The translations under genes and the position numbers were made by a program. Below, in pieces: positions 31,398 to 42,885 of a DNA stretch of 64,000 nt; position 1 is the first letter of the stretch, and every line of letters starts with the position of its first letter. The notes beneath the pieces were generated by a model. It saw nothing but the letters and a program-made list of their open reading frames with translations. It was not told where the DNA came from and made no database searches. Source of the DNA: Artemisia argyi. Taxonomy: Eukaryota > Streptophyta > Magnoliopsida > Asterales > Asteraceae. The DNA lies in NCBI GenBank assembly GCA_030686995.1, contig CM060686.1:71142319-71206318 (forward strand). Direction: 5' to 3'.

Positions 31398-34366
31398 TGT
31401 AACAATTCGCATTTTCAGGTTAACTTTTATTCCTGAAAATTTTACTATTCACTTTTTACTATTCACTTTTACTATTCACATCCAAAATTTTTATTTCATA
31501 TTCTCGTAAGTTAAACTATTTTAATGATAATCCGAGAATTTGACACTCGTCGGATCATTTCTGCAAAAATCACGAAGCCGTGTCCGAGATTTACTTTTAG
31601 GTTTAAACGTCATTCCAGCATCCCGATATGTCCGTAAAACATTATAAACAATAGAAATATGATTTTCTCTCATTTTAGGACAATTCCAAAAGTTTTGGAA
31701 TTTTACGTTTTCCAGTTCAGCGTTTTACGCGAATTACGCGTTTTAGACCCGTGTTTCCAGTTTTTAGCAGCATTTAAGCAACCCGATAGAATTTATCACT
31801 CATTAAATAGGCTAAGATAAGTTATATTAATAAGTTCTAACATATTTATAAATTTCATATTTTTAGGATACCCGATTTTAAGTTTCATGACTTAACGACT
31901 TACTGTTAGCGATTACCGGGACCAAAACTCACTCCGTAACTTAGATAAGACCATGACTACTCATCTAGTCACCCCTTATCCCATATGAACGTGTATCACA
32001 AGCCTTGTTGGCTTGTGATAAGTCTTGAGGACTTTAGGTAGCAAACATGTGTAAAACTTCCTAAGTAAGCCTCCTAAATATCCTAAAAACTAACCTCCTT
32101 AAGGCACCTTTCTAGACACCTTCCTAACCTCCTCTTCATGCTATAAATACAAAGCTCATACCTTCATCTTTTCATCACCAAAACGACACACAACAAATCC
32201 CTAGCACCATGATCCTTTGATCTTCAAACTTTAAGTTACACATAAGAGTTCAAGGTCTTAGTATTCTCTACCTAGTTCTCAAGTTTGTTTGGTGATTCCA
32301 TCGTTGATTTAGGAGCTACACAAGGTTACTAGGGCTGAAGTTAAATGATTTTCACAAGGGTTATATCAAGGCTAGCAAGGGTTACAAGAGTTGTGGTAAA
32401 GGGTTTACAAGCATAGGTTTAGTGTCCTAGTTCATACTTGACTTCCTTTCTTAAGAGAAAGCCAAAAGTTGTAAGAAACCCTTATACACTTTCTTGCTCC
32501 ATATCATTTTCATACTTATTATGTTTCTTTCATGCTATATATGGTCTTTGTATTATGCTCATGATGTATAAAAACTAGTAAAACAAGTTATGGTATGTAT
32601 ATGTTAACTTATGTTGTTTAAACAAGTAAACTAGTGACTTTTATGGAGAACCACGACCAAAATAGTACAACTATGATATTTGACACTTACTTACTGTTAA
32701 AGAGGACTTAACAAGGAAAACATATCAATTTGAATCACCCAAAACGAGTACCCGAGTCAAAAGTTATGACCATTTGAAGTTAGCGAAACCAAAACGCCGA
32801 AACTGCCAATACCCTACTGTTTGCATTCTGCCAATTTGAAAGTCACCCTTCTGGTCCGATTCATCAAAAAGTTAAAACACAAAAGTTGTCCGGAACGACG
32901 TTTTCGTTCAGGATCAAAGAAGCTCGAGCCCTGAAAACGCTTTCTGAGTGATAATTTTCTTCAAATTCTTAACAGCCCATTTTTAGACCAAAGTAACTAT
33001 ATAATGGTTATAATTAGATGAGACCAAGAGGTCTAATGACCTAAAGCCAAGACCACAACCATGGCTAAAGCCAAGGTTGAGTCTCAAGACCATGGTAACA
33101 ATGACCAAGGTCACGGCAAAGCCACGGCTAAAGACCATATAACTTTTAAAGATCAAAAACTTATATATATGTTATCAAATACTACAATAGTAGGGAGCCT
33201 CATGTGAGGAGTTCATTAAGTAAGCCATCGAGACGAGTTGTGGATTTACGAATTAAAGTGTCCTGGCTCCTCGAACGTTTACTCCATAACTTCTGAATTA
33301 TGTCGGCCCGAACGGTAGTAAGAGATATACAACCTATACATGTTTCATAAACCATTTATATTTAAAGACTTACACTATATACTAAGTACTACATCATGAA
33401 CATTATGCAAGACATATATAGGCAATTCTTCGTATTCTTAGACGTTACTCCAAACCTAAGTCGCAACGTTCTATTATAGGCTGCTCTTAGAGACTTTCGC
33501 GATTCGACTACCACTTTCATTTCTCATTACATAAGCTTAAGGTGAGTCATAGCCCCTACTCTTTTTATACTTGTTTTAACTCTTTGGGGGAGATACATGC
33601 TCAACTACTTGCTTACTTGTACAAATAATCTTAAACATTTATACTTGATTGTGTTATACTTGATTGGCATTATACTTGATTGCGTTATACATACTTGTTA
33701 CACTATACTTGCTTAATTTAAATACAAGATTCGTATTTACGTGCATACATAATACTCTATTCTGTCGGAGAGGTATTGGTAGTACTCATGGGAAGATGCC
33801 CCTACCCTTGTGTCTATACTTGACCTTGGATGTCGTAGTACTATTTGGGGAGAGGCCCCCGCCCTTGTGTCTATTCTTGACCTTGGGTGAATATAATCCG
33901 ATGCATTGTATAAACTATCTTTTAGCAGTGGGTTGTGGACACACAGGTTGCAAGTGTTGTTATGGGCGGGACTTGCAACTGAGTGGATTCACAATGCCTT
34001 TGCTATGTGAACATTCTTTAAGGTTTTTCAACTGTTTTAAGACAAACTCTATGAACTCACCAACCATTGTGTTGACACTTTAGCATGTTTATCTCAGGTT
34101 AGTAAGGCGATAGCTAGTGCGTGGAACTTAGAGTCAAGCTGCATATTCTGAAGACTTACGCTTTTATCATTTACCATTAAAAACATTTTGTATACATTTA
34201 TGTATCATACTTTGGAATCTCATGTTTGTAACTTTGAATTCATTAATCGAATGGTAACTTTTCAAAACGTCTCATTTAGAGTTCGTTTTCTATAACTTGT
34301 ACTTTGTATTATGAAGTAGCACCCCAATGACACAGTCTTCCGCTGCGGTATTTTGGGGGTGTTACA
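31398..34366 (+). repeat. LTR3 of the three-LTR element
   Basis: 2,969 bp. TATA box at 32142-32149. A single-base deletion in the CCCCTA run near 33799 fuses two short frames into a 139-codon frame (33664-34083) that is not a gene. Ends GTTACA at 34366, then TSD ACATG. Confidence 0.9.
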
Positions 34367-34371
34367 ACATG

Positions 34372-35188
34372 TGAGAAAATCAAATGTGTTTTATGCAAAA
34401 CGTTTTTAGTCTTAATGATAATAGACTAAACAACAAGAAGGTTAATAATGCTAATATCATATATGCATATATTAGTCTTAATGATCTAAAAGCATGGCAA
34501 CTTATAAGTTAAATCATATTCACATACTAATTAAAGCATTCTAAAATATAATGTAATATTGGCAAGTTTTTGAAAAGAAAACTTATCTCAGGTCCAGCTT
34601 TTCTTTAAGAGTGGGTATGAGGGTAATGGAAGAAATCTTAAAAGTTTGTTCAAAACATGTCGAAGTAGCCAAATAACATTTCAACGCAATAGAAATCAAG
34701 GGAGCTAGATCCAAGATGCTTAATTGATCACACCAATCATCACAAGTCGTGAAGGCAAATAAAACTAGTGCTTTGGAGGCTTCATCTTGAAATAGTAACG
34801 GACACACCATGATATCAATACTCCAAGAGTGAAGAAAAAAATGTCGAGACAAGAAGATGCCCGCAATGACGTCATAGGCGAATCATTAGCAGAATGTGAA
34901 ATAACGTGATAGAAACCAATAGCCGACAAAGGTAATAGAGCGAGATGAGTAAATCAACACGTAATAGACTCTTCGTTCGTTAATTACCTAAACATGATAA
35001 AAAGCTTGGTACCCAGATTCTCATGGGTCCTAGTTGGTTAGATGAGAACATCCATTGCATTTGAATGCACATGATGAGGATGTTGTCGATAAGTACAAGA
35101 ATTCATCAATAGTTTGTTTTAATTAACAAACAATGACTTTCTTGACTAGAGTAATAAATAATGAATGTTAATAGTATTAGTTCTAAAT
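34372..35188 (-). other. Copia-3 interior between gag and the nested element
   Basis: About 820 bp. An 89-codon minus-strand frame at 34852-34583 (hydrophobic and Cys-rich, no recognised domain) is the only candidate and may be chance. The rest shows nothing I can name. No protease or integrase motif occurs here, which is where pol should be. Confidence 0.45.
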
Positions 35189-35428
35189 TTATTCACTAGG
35201 TTTAACAAATTTTATTTGTTTTGATACATTTGTTGAATGATCATTTACGATAAATCCCAAGCCGGTTTTATCATAAAATGACTTTTGAATGTTGAGAAGA
35301 TATTTTAAAGATTTAGAACTATTTTCGAATTTTGTCAATATTTTTGCTTTTTCATTTTCCATTTTAATTTCATGTTTATAGTCTTGACATTTTTTTACAT
35401 TCAAGATCGATTTCAATATTACTTTCAA
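35189..35428 (-). pseudogene. gag: Copia-3 gag tail (coiled coil and KTGLGF motif), frameshifted
   Basis: It overlaps the end of the main gag frame in another frame. It contains ENEKAKILTKFENSSKSLKYLL and KTGLGFIVNDHSTN...KFVKPSE, the coiled-coil tail that follows the zinc-knuckle region in many copia Gag proteins. Its separation from the 35376-36308 frame shows a frameshift near 35400. Confidence 0.6.
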
Positions 35429-36308
35429 GTCTAGACATTTTATCTTCTAAAATTAATTCTTTTTTAAAGTTGTTTTCAGCGGATGTTGAAGATTTGTTTT
35501 TAAAAATAATTTTTGAGTCAATGTTGCAAAAATGTTTGAATTTGTTTTCCATTTTTGAAAATTCTAATATAAATTGATCATAGCAAAAATGTTTAGTTTT
35601 GGATTGTACCTTATTTGTAGTTGTACATTCTTCACATGCTATACGGTGATCAATTCCATTGTCCATGTCGCTCCATGTTTTGTTTGTAGTTTCGCTTGGA
35701 TCTAGAAACATGTAGTCCTTGCCATCAATACTTGTGTTCATATTTGTTTGAATATTCTCATAAGCCGTATTATCATCGTCTTCTTTGCACTTGTTGCACC
35801 ATGATTTATTCACGCTCTCTCTTCGGATTTGGCTCATGTATTCTTCGTTATAGATACCTTCAATGATCACATTTGAACTAGTAGTACATGTGTTTGTTTC
35901 AACTAAATATTTATTTACTAAATTTTCTAGATTAACTATTTCTTGTGCAATATCAAGTTTATCATCTTTGATTTTACATTTCTCTTGGTGAAACTTTAAA
36001 AGACATTTCCAAATATCATTTGCCGTTTTACAACGAAATAATCCTTCATATTTAACTCTTGGTAGAGTTTTGAAAATAAGTAATTTGGCTTTAGTGTTTT
36101 TATCAATTTTGGTTTGAAGATTTTTATATTGATTTTTAAAATCCATTTTGGTTGGTTTAAGATCACCAATTGAAATGATATGCCAAAGATCAAGATCTAT
36201 TGATTTCACATAATTTTCAAATTTGTTTTTCCATTCAAGAAAATGATCATTTTCAAATAATGGTGGTTGTTGTCTAAATTCCCCTTCTAAATAATTTTCA
36301 AATTCCAT
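35376..36308 (-). CDS. gag: Gag-like protein of copia-3
   Basis: 310 aa, starting 68 bp inside the element interior after the primer site. Residues 20-50 (FLEWKNKFENYVKSIDLDLWHII) and 75-125 (AKLLIFKTLP...LFRCKTANDIWKCLLKFHQEK) match the copia Gag capsid fold (DUF4219/UBN2). After about residue 165 it departs from the norm: Cys pairs (SWCNKCKEDD, ACEECTTTNK) occur, but no CX2CX4HX4C knuckle is intact, and a lysine-rich, probably coiled C-terminus follows. It probably formed capsids with a partner element; the current state may be partly decayed. Confidence 0.75.
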   Translation of the reverse strand: MEFENYLEGEFRQQPPLFENDHFLEWKNKFENYVKSIDLDLWHIISIGDLKPTKMDFKNQYKNLQTKIDKNTKAKLLIFKTLPRVKYEGLFRCKTANDIWKCLLKFHQEKCKIKDDKLDIAQEIVNLENLVNKYLVETNTCTTSSNVIIEGIYNEEYMSQIRRESVNKSWCNKCKEDDDNTAYENIQTNMNTSIDGKDYMFLDPSETTNKTWSDMDNGIDHRIACEECTTTNKVQSKTKHFCYDQFILEFSKMENKFKHFCNIDSKIIFKNKSSTSAENNFKKELILEDKMSRLESNIEIDLECKKMSRL

Positions 36309-36356
36309 AGATCGTTACAAGTTTTAAAATACAATCTATTTTAAAAATCTTTCTAG

Positions 36357-36376
36357 ACGTGGCTCTTGATACCAAT
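36357..36376 (-). other. iMet primer-binding site of copia-3
   Basis: On the minus strand ATTGGTATCAAGAGCC follows the 5' LTR end (TTTTCCACA). It has one extra A compared with the consensus TGGTATCAGAGCC. Confidence 0.85.
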
Positions 36377-38097
36377 TGTGGAAAACTAGAAGGGGGTTGA
36401 CTAGTTTTGCGTCTTTTTCGTTTAATAAAAGTTTGCTTTCAAAGAATTAATGGTAATCGTAAAAACCTTTGAAGCTAAAGTATAGATACAAATTAATTTA
36501 CCTATATCACATAGATACTACTTATTTAATGTGTTGAATAGAAATTATGATTTCATATATTTCACTTAATTGTAAGTAAGTATCTATATATGTATATGTG
36601 TTTTAATAATTGTATATACTTATATTTTACTAATGTATAACTAAGGTTTTAAATGGAACCTAGTTTGATCTTTATGTGAAATCAATATATGCACAACACA
36701 CAATAATAATAATGTACGAGAAGCAAGTAAGTAAACAAGTAAAGAATGAGAGATGGAAAGATCAAACCGAGAGACAAAGGATTTATAGTGGTTCAGCTAC
36801 CAGGACACCTTCCTTGCCCTACTCCACTCCCCGAGCACCGAACTCGAGAGTTTTCTTGACTAAGTCAATAACCTCCCTTATGGCGGAGAAAACCGTACAC
36901 ACCAAAAGATTACACCAATTAATGACACAAAGCAAAACGTCGAGTTCTAATCGTAGCTAGAACCAATCTCACACCAAATATCACACCACAACTTCTTCAC
37001 ACCTTTTACTTCTTCAATACTTGTTCACACCACAAGTATCTTCACGCCTTTACAAAATACTTCACGACTTCAATGTCTTGCAACTTCACAACTTCAAAGC
37101 ACCAATGTCTTCACAACTTCAAACCAATAATATCTTTGCACCTTCAAGCCACTAGAGTCTTCACAACTTTAATCTACTAATGTCTTCTAGTCTTCTCCAC
37201 TTGGAAGCTTCAATTTCTTCACTACTAGTCACTATTGCTACTCTCTCCTATCTTCACTACTATCCAACACTACTTCTTCACTCCAAGTTCCACTTCACAC
37301 TTACAACAATTCTAGATTCTACAACTAAATCTAGCTAACTAATACATATACCTTATTCACCAAAATATGAAAGATCAACAAGATGAAACAAACAAACAAC
37401 TTAGATAGCAAGATGATACTAAGTTGTAATACTTCTAATAGAAGTATTCTTCTCTTTGCACTTGAGTGTTGAGGCTTGAATCATTTTGAAACAAAGATCA
37501 AAGTATATAAAATCAAAGGATTTTTAGGGGATGGAGAAGGATGTTTAGATCAGAAAGTTTATATTGCAAAAAGGTGAGAAAAATATGTGGAATGATCCAA
37601 TATTTATAGGGCCAAAAAATACTGTTCTGGAGCGTGCCGGTCCCCTTAATTAGGGGGCGGTCCCCTTAATCATTAAGAGGGCCGCCTAGTAAAATTAAGG
37701 GGGCCGCCCTCCTGAACGTTGGATTTTCTTGTCCTTTTGTGAGGGAAATTTTTCTGGATTAGATTTGCCATTTTTGGTTGAAAATTTGAATTCACAAATT
37801 TGTAATGAATTAAACATATTCTTTTAATTCCAAAAATGTTTTACAAAAGATATAAAATGTTTTGTGACATTTTATAAATATCTAGTGATTAACAAAAGTG
37901 TTCCTTTGATCTTGTAATACATTAGACACTTTGTTTATTCATACCTTAAGTGATTAAATGGTAAAGATGAGTATTTACTAGTAAATACTTGTTTATGTCA
38001 TAATCTTTGGTTTGATGAGTTTTCGTTTTGTGATTATCAAGACATAGAGATATCGAAAGATATGAATAACGTTTTTAGTCATTTATTTATATCAACA
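36377..38097 (-). repeat. 5' LTR of copia-3
   Basis: 1,721 bp, equal in length to the 3' LTR with scattered substitutions. Hairpin module 37720-37630, TATA box 37608-37601 (minus strand). TSD ACTTT follows at 38098-38102. Confidence 0.92.
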
Positions 38098-38102
38098 ACT
38101 TT

Positions 38103-40567
38103 TGTTGAGGCAACATGATCAAGATCTCTTTATATTTTAATAATGACAAATAAACCATCGAAACACATAAAATAACAAACGTTAGCTCAAAATCGCCGGA
38201 GCCAATGTCTGCTCCTGGCACGCTGCCCGCGCATCAACACGCAGGTGACGCACCAGGAGTCTGTATGGTTCCAGGCGAATTTTGAAAGTCGGCTTTCCCC
38301 TTACCCGAAAAATGTGGATCTTTCAATACAGGTATGAATATGTTATGTGCTTAATTGAGAACACTCGAAACGAGTTTTGAGACTTGAGAGATCCTATTTT
38401 TAAAGCACCCATTTACGGGAAAACTCCAACTCATGATTTCTAGCTATCGCCTCTAGCCAAGGCTTTTCTAAACTTAGGGAGCTTATATATTTCACGTAAC
38501 ATCGTGTTGAAGCATCCATATGCTCATATCCCGTGCTTACATCTTCTCTAATTACGTAACGGGTTTACTCCCTTATTGGTCAAACTAAGTCAAAGGTCAC
38601 TTTGCGTAAACGCATCCTTTCCCACTTGGGTTATGCTTTACATCAAGGCAAAGCACTTAACTTTTTTGAACCAAGATATTAGTTGAGAACGTCGAGTCGT
38701 GGAAAGTCACGAGATATGAAACTATGGATTCTCGATATTGTGTTACTTGAACTTATAAGTAACTTATGATTTTCTCAACTTATAATCTTAATTGTCTAAA
38801 CCTTTTCCTCTTAATGAAAATTAGATTATGCCTTAATCTTCTCTTAATCCTATTTATACAAAAGACAAAACCAATCATATCCAATCATATCCAAATCAAA
38901 TATTCTCTTACACAATCTCTTACATCCTTACATATTCCCTTACACACTACATCTCAACCATCCATTCCCTTACAACACATATCAACCCTTCATATTAAAC
39001 ACATGCCAATTGTTGGAAACCCTAATATGGCTCATCTCATCCTAGCTATTGATTTCAAATTACAACACATCACAACCATCCATCCAACCTCTCATCTCTA
39101 TATCATCACATGGGATTGATCTTAGCCATTGAATTCAAACCAAAACAATCCCAACCATTGATCCACACTTACTCTCCAAGCAAAGGAGGTTCCCTTTGAT
39201 CTCATCCATCCATTTCAAACAAACTCATCTCAACCCTCCATTTCTCCTTTCCCCCCAAGTAAAGCATATTCCTTGGAATATCCTCCTCAACCCTAACCTA
39301 AGCATGTTTGATCTTAACCATTCATTTCAAATGAGATCATCTCATCCATCCATATTCCCCACATGCAAAATTGTTTGAAAACAAAGGGAGACTCCCTTTG
39401 ATCCTAGCCATCCAATTCAAACCATTTCATCTCAACCCTCCATCTCATTCTTTCCCCCCAAGCATTGGAATATTCCTTGGCATATTCTTCCTCTCTTTTC
39501 TATGCCATGTGAGGAGATACACTTCTACCCCTTCCAAATTACCATATCTACACTTTAAACCCTTGGTAATTTGGTTTCTCTTTAAACACTACACAAATGA
39601 TTTTTCAAATTGGCTATTTGAGTTGGTAAACCTTAGAATGATTAATGTTAAGGTTTTGTGTGAAGTACAATTGGGGGTTTAGCAAGGATAGGTATTTATA
39701 AGATCCAAACACCCAACACTTGGGAAAGTTTACAGAAGCCTGGGCCTCGGTAAAATTTCCCAAGTTTGGGTTCTTGGCCTATAAATACCACCCTTGCCTC
39801 TTGTATTCCTCACCCCTTGCCATTATTCTTTCTCTCTAGATTATTTCTCTCTAAACACTCTCAAATCTCTCAATCTCTCTATCTCTAATCTTGTGTTCTT
39901 GATTTTCATACTAACATCTTTGGAAGAACACATATCTTTGCAAGGGAAGAATCACAAGAACCTAATCCACTCTTGTGATTGTGTTGAGGGTCTTCTTTCT
40001 TATACCCTTTCTATTACAATCGAGTCTCTAGGTTAGGTTAGGACTTGGTTGATAAACAAACATTTATTCATTCAATTGTTTGTAAGGGAAGTCTTGTGTC
40101 TTGGTGACCAAGCCTAGATAATTGGGGATCTAGTTGGGGTTTGATACTTCCGGGTGGAAGTCTTGGTAGTGATCTTTGTGATCGTTAGGTAAAGTCGAAT
40201 CGTGAGATTCTTTGGGTGGTTTCCAAGGGCGGAATACCGTTGGTGAGTAACTCCTTCTTTGTGAGCATCGATATTAGTGAATATCGGTGGAGTGAATTGT
40301 AACGGTTTGTAGTCTACTGAAAGGATTATACTAGTGAATAGTATCGGAGTCGCGGATTCGCAACTGGATGTACGGATGGTATAAACCCCCCATCACGAAC
40401 CAATATATATCGTGGTGTCTTTCTTTACTCGCTTTATACACTTTGTTTGTGTTTGTGGTTGTTTGGATTGATTACACTACCACTTGGTATCTTTGAGGCT
40501 TAAAGTTTTTAAACTTCTTAAAAGCCTAAGAAACCGTATTCACCCCCCCCCCCCCTACGGTTCTACA
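38103..40567 (+). repeat. 5' LTR of copia-4
   Basis: TGTTGAGGCAAC to TTCTACA. At 38870-39500 there are at least five diverged units built on CAT(C/T)CAACCCTCCAT and ATTTCAAAC blocks with intervening CCTTTGATC. The TATA box CTATAAATACC lies at 39780-39790, followed by a CT-rich leader (39828-39890). A C13 run (40543-40555) sits 12 bp before the LTR end. The start cannot be confirmed against a 3' LTR. Confidence 0.75.
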
Positions 40568-40568
40568 A

Positions 40569-40581
40569 TTGGTATCAGAGC
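40569..40581 (+). other. iMet primer-binding site of copia-4
   Basis: TTGGTATCAGAGC, one base after the LTR end, is a perfect core match to the plant copia consensus. Confidence 0.9.
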
Positions 40582-40699
40582 GGTATACTCAAGTTTTTGA
40601 GCATTAAAGCCTTCCCGAGAAGTTGTTTTAAGTCAAAAACTTCTTTTCCAAAAATCTAAAATCCTAACTAAGATTTTTGGTAAAGTAGAGTATAGAACC

Positions 40700-41836
40700 A
40701 TGGCTCAAGAGAACTATGTTGAGGGGTGTTCTATGCAAAGACCACCTTTGCTAGAAACCGATGGGTTTTGCTTTTGGAAAACCCGATTCGAGACCTATGT
40801 TAGGTCCAAAGATCTTGATTTGTGGGAAATCATCCAAAATGGCAACTTTTAGTTTATGGTGGAAGACTCGGAAACAAAGTTGTTGGTGAAAAAGCCACAT
40901 ATGGATCTTAATGATGATGAAAGAAGAAAGCTTGGTAAGAATGATGAAGCCAAGATGTTGATCTATAATGCTCTACCTCGAAGGGAGTTCGAGAGGGTTC
41001 ATGTTTGCAAGACCGCCAAGGAAATTTGGCACTCTCTCATCATCACTCATCATGGCAACTCTCAAGTGAAAGATTGCAAGATCGATTTACTCATACAACA
41101 ATATGAGAAGTTCTCGATCTCGGATGAATAAACCATTAATAATGGGTACACAAGGTTCAATGCTATAATCACTAGTCTCACGGCTCTCGATCCTAGCTTC
41201 TATAACAAGAACCATGTAAGAAAGTTTGTTCGAGCACTTCCGATGAAGTGGAGGCCAAAGGTGACGGCCATAGAAGAAGCCAAGAATTTGGCGGAACTAC
41301 CTCTTGACGATCTCATTGGAAATCTCAAAGTCTATGAGATGATTCTTGAGAACGACAAGGCGAGTACCAAAGACAAGAAGGAGAAGGTTAAGTCTTTGGC
41401 TCTTAAAGCTAAAGTTACTAGTACTCAAACTAGTAATGATAGTGATGGTCAAGAGGATAGCAATGAAGAAGATGATATGGATGACGAAGAGTATAATCTT
41501 ATGGCTAAGAACTTTCGGAGGTTCTTTAGGAAAGGTGGTAACTTTGGAAGAAGAAATCGGTTTGGAAATCGAGATAATGATGGAAGGAACAACTTTGGGG
41601 GAAACCGAAGTGGTGATAACAACAAGGTTGGTGAAAGTTCGAGACGCACCCAAGGATGCTACAATTGCGGAGAAAAGGGTCATTTCATCAATGAATGCCC
41701 TAAGCCTAGGGTGAACAAGGCATTTGTTGGAGGAGCATGGAGTGATAGTGAAGATGAAGATCATCCAACTAATGACGCTACGTGTCTTATGGCTCAAGAA
41801 AAATTTGAGGTATCTCTAAAACCCTTCCTCTTCTAA
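40700..41836 (+). pseudogene. gag: Copia-4 gag with two nonsense codons
   Basis: The ATG at 40700 opens MAQENYVEG..., then FCFWKTRFETYVRSKDLDLW, a typical copia Gag start. The frame is open except for TAG at 40850-40852 (likely a Tyr codon originally) and TAA at 41129-41131 (likely Glu). It continues through VRKFVRALPMKWRPKVTAIEEA and a glycine/arginine/asparagine-rich stretch to an intact CX2CX4HX4C knuckle (CYNCGEKGHFINEC, about 41657-41698). It loses frame near 41810. Confidence 0.88.
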
Positions 41837-42870
41837 TAACTTAGATATTATTAATTTGCAAAAGGAGAATGAGGAACTAGTTAAGTTTAATGATAATTTT
41901 AGAAAAACCCTTGATAAAGCTCTCAAAGAAAAACGTCTTCTTGAACTAGAAAATGTTAAATCTAAAGAAAGGGTTTGTGAACTCGAAAGTAAAGTGAAAA
42001 CACTAGAACATTGCAAAGGGGTGATTGAACCTTGTAAAAATTGTGAAGTACTCACTCTTGAGGTTAACTCTTTGAATGAAAAAGTGTTGGAACTTCAAAA
42101 AGAATAACTAAGCTTTTCAAAATATAAAAAGAGCACAAATGATTTAGAAGAACTAATAAGTCGGCAAAAGGTGTCTCAAGATAAGGGAGGTCTTGGATTT
42201 TTTAAACAAGGTACAACCACTCCTATAAGCCTAACAAAACCAATAACATTTGTAAAGGCTAAAGAAAACGAGGTTCCAAAAATCCCCGAGGCTGACGCGT
42301 CAACGCGCCATCAATGCGCCAGGCCTCTGAGGAAAATTGGATCTCCGATAAACAAAGTCATTAAAACAATTACTCCTCAAGCTCCTCTTGTAAGTACTCG
42401 AGGTAATCAAGCTCCCATTGCAAGAAGATAAAATCCAAAACAATTTTGTAACTCAAACTCTCGCAATTGGACTTGGATACTCACAACCTCGAGTAAATCA
42501 TAGACCACTTTTGCCTACACCTAATATGAGATCTTCTACCTCATACAACCAAAGACCATCTTTCAAAATAACCAAAGAAGAAATTTTTCTAACTATGGCA
42601 AAGATCTTCTCAATACCAATACAACAATTACCAAAGAAGAGACAACTTCTATTCAAATCAAAACTCCTTTAGACCTCAAACATATCATAACTATAGACCA
42701 AGTTATCAAACTCAAAATGACTATCAAAACAATCCTTGGTCCGCCTTCTCTAAATTTGGTATTGAGAAATTTTGTGTCTTGCTTGAAGACCCAAGAATGT
42801 TTAACTTGGGCACTTTAAATGCTAACCAAAATGGTCCCAAGAAACAATGGGTACCAAAGGCATGAGTTGT
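41837..42870 (+). pseudogene. gag: Copia-4 gag tail: coiled coil and linker, shifted frame and broken
   Basis: In the next frame (41838 onward), NLQKENEELVKFNDNF... is a clear coiled coil, interrupted by TAA 42105-42107. After it, LEELISRQKVSQDKGGLGF carries the LGF motif found in other copia Gag tails. Additional frameshifts near 42415 and 42660 break the Asn/Gln/Tyr-rich linker. The frame ends with KKQWVPKA and TGA at about 42865, the usual Gag end. Confidence 0.7.
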
Positions 42871-42885
42871 ACTTTTGTTGTAGGT
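42866..42885 (+). promoter_or_regulatory. Possible splice acceptor or recoding site before copia-4 pol
   Basis: Directly after the Gag stop comes GTTGTACTTTTGTTGTAG, and the protease frame is open immediately after its TAG. The layout matches 3479-3504 in the SIRE-type element. Confidence 0.4.

Larger units (their letters stand above)
21277..34366 (+). mobile_element. Three-LTR tandem element (chromovirus-type gypsy derivative, no coding genes)
   Basis: The structure is LTR1 (21277-24246), interior 1 (24247-24931), LTR2 (24932-30712, split by a nested element), interior 2 (30713-31397), LTR3 (31398-34366). One TSD, ACATG, flanks the whole block (21272-21276 and 34367-34371), so it moved or arose as one unit and then gained a repeat. 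LTRs are about 2.97 kb, begin TGTAACA and end TGTTACA. Both interiors are 685 bp, start with an iMet-type primer site and end with GGGACGAAGTTCTCCTTAAGGGG, a pre-LTR context I associate with Del/Tekay-type chromoviruses. No gag or pol remains. This fits a large retrotransposon derivative expanded by unequal LTR recombination. Confidence 0.88.
17536..38097 (-). mobile_element. Copia-3: non-autonomous copia element with gag and ORF2, holding nested insertions
   Basis: A minus-strand element with 1,721-bp LTRs of equal length (5' LTR 36377-38097, 3' LTR 17536-19256), both TGTTGATATAAATAAATG to TTTTCCACA. TSD is ACTTT (17531-17535 and 38098-38102). Next to the 5' LTR is an iMet-type primer site. 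Without the nested block at 21277-34366 and its TSD copy, the interior is only about 4 kb and holds a gag-like gene and ORF2 but no protease, integrase or reverse transcriptase. It must therefore depend on enzymes from another copia element. Confidence 0.92.

Noticed and set aside
38766..40036. Several 60-117-codon plus-strand frames
   Set aside because: All lie within the copia-4 LTR, on both sides of its TATA box and before the primer site.
41297..41797. 166-codon minus-strand frame opposite copia-4 gag
   Set aside because: Shadow of the gag coding strand; the plus strand carries the zinc knuckle and Gag motifs.
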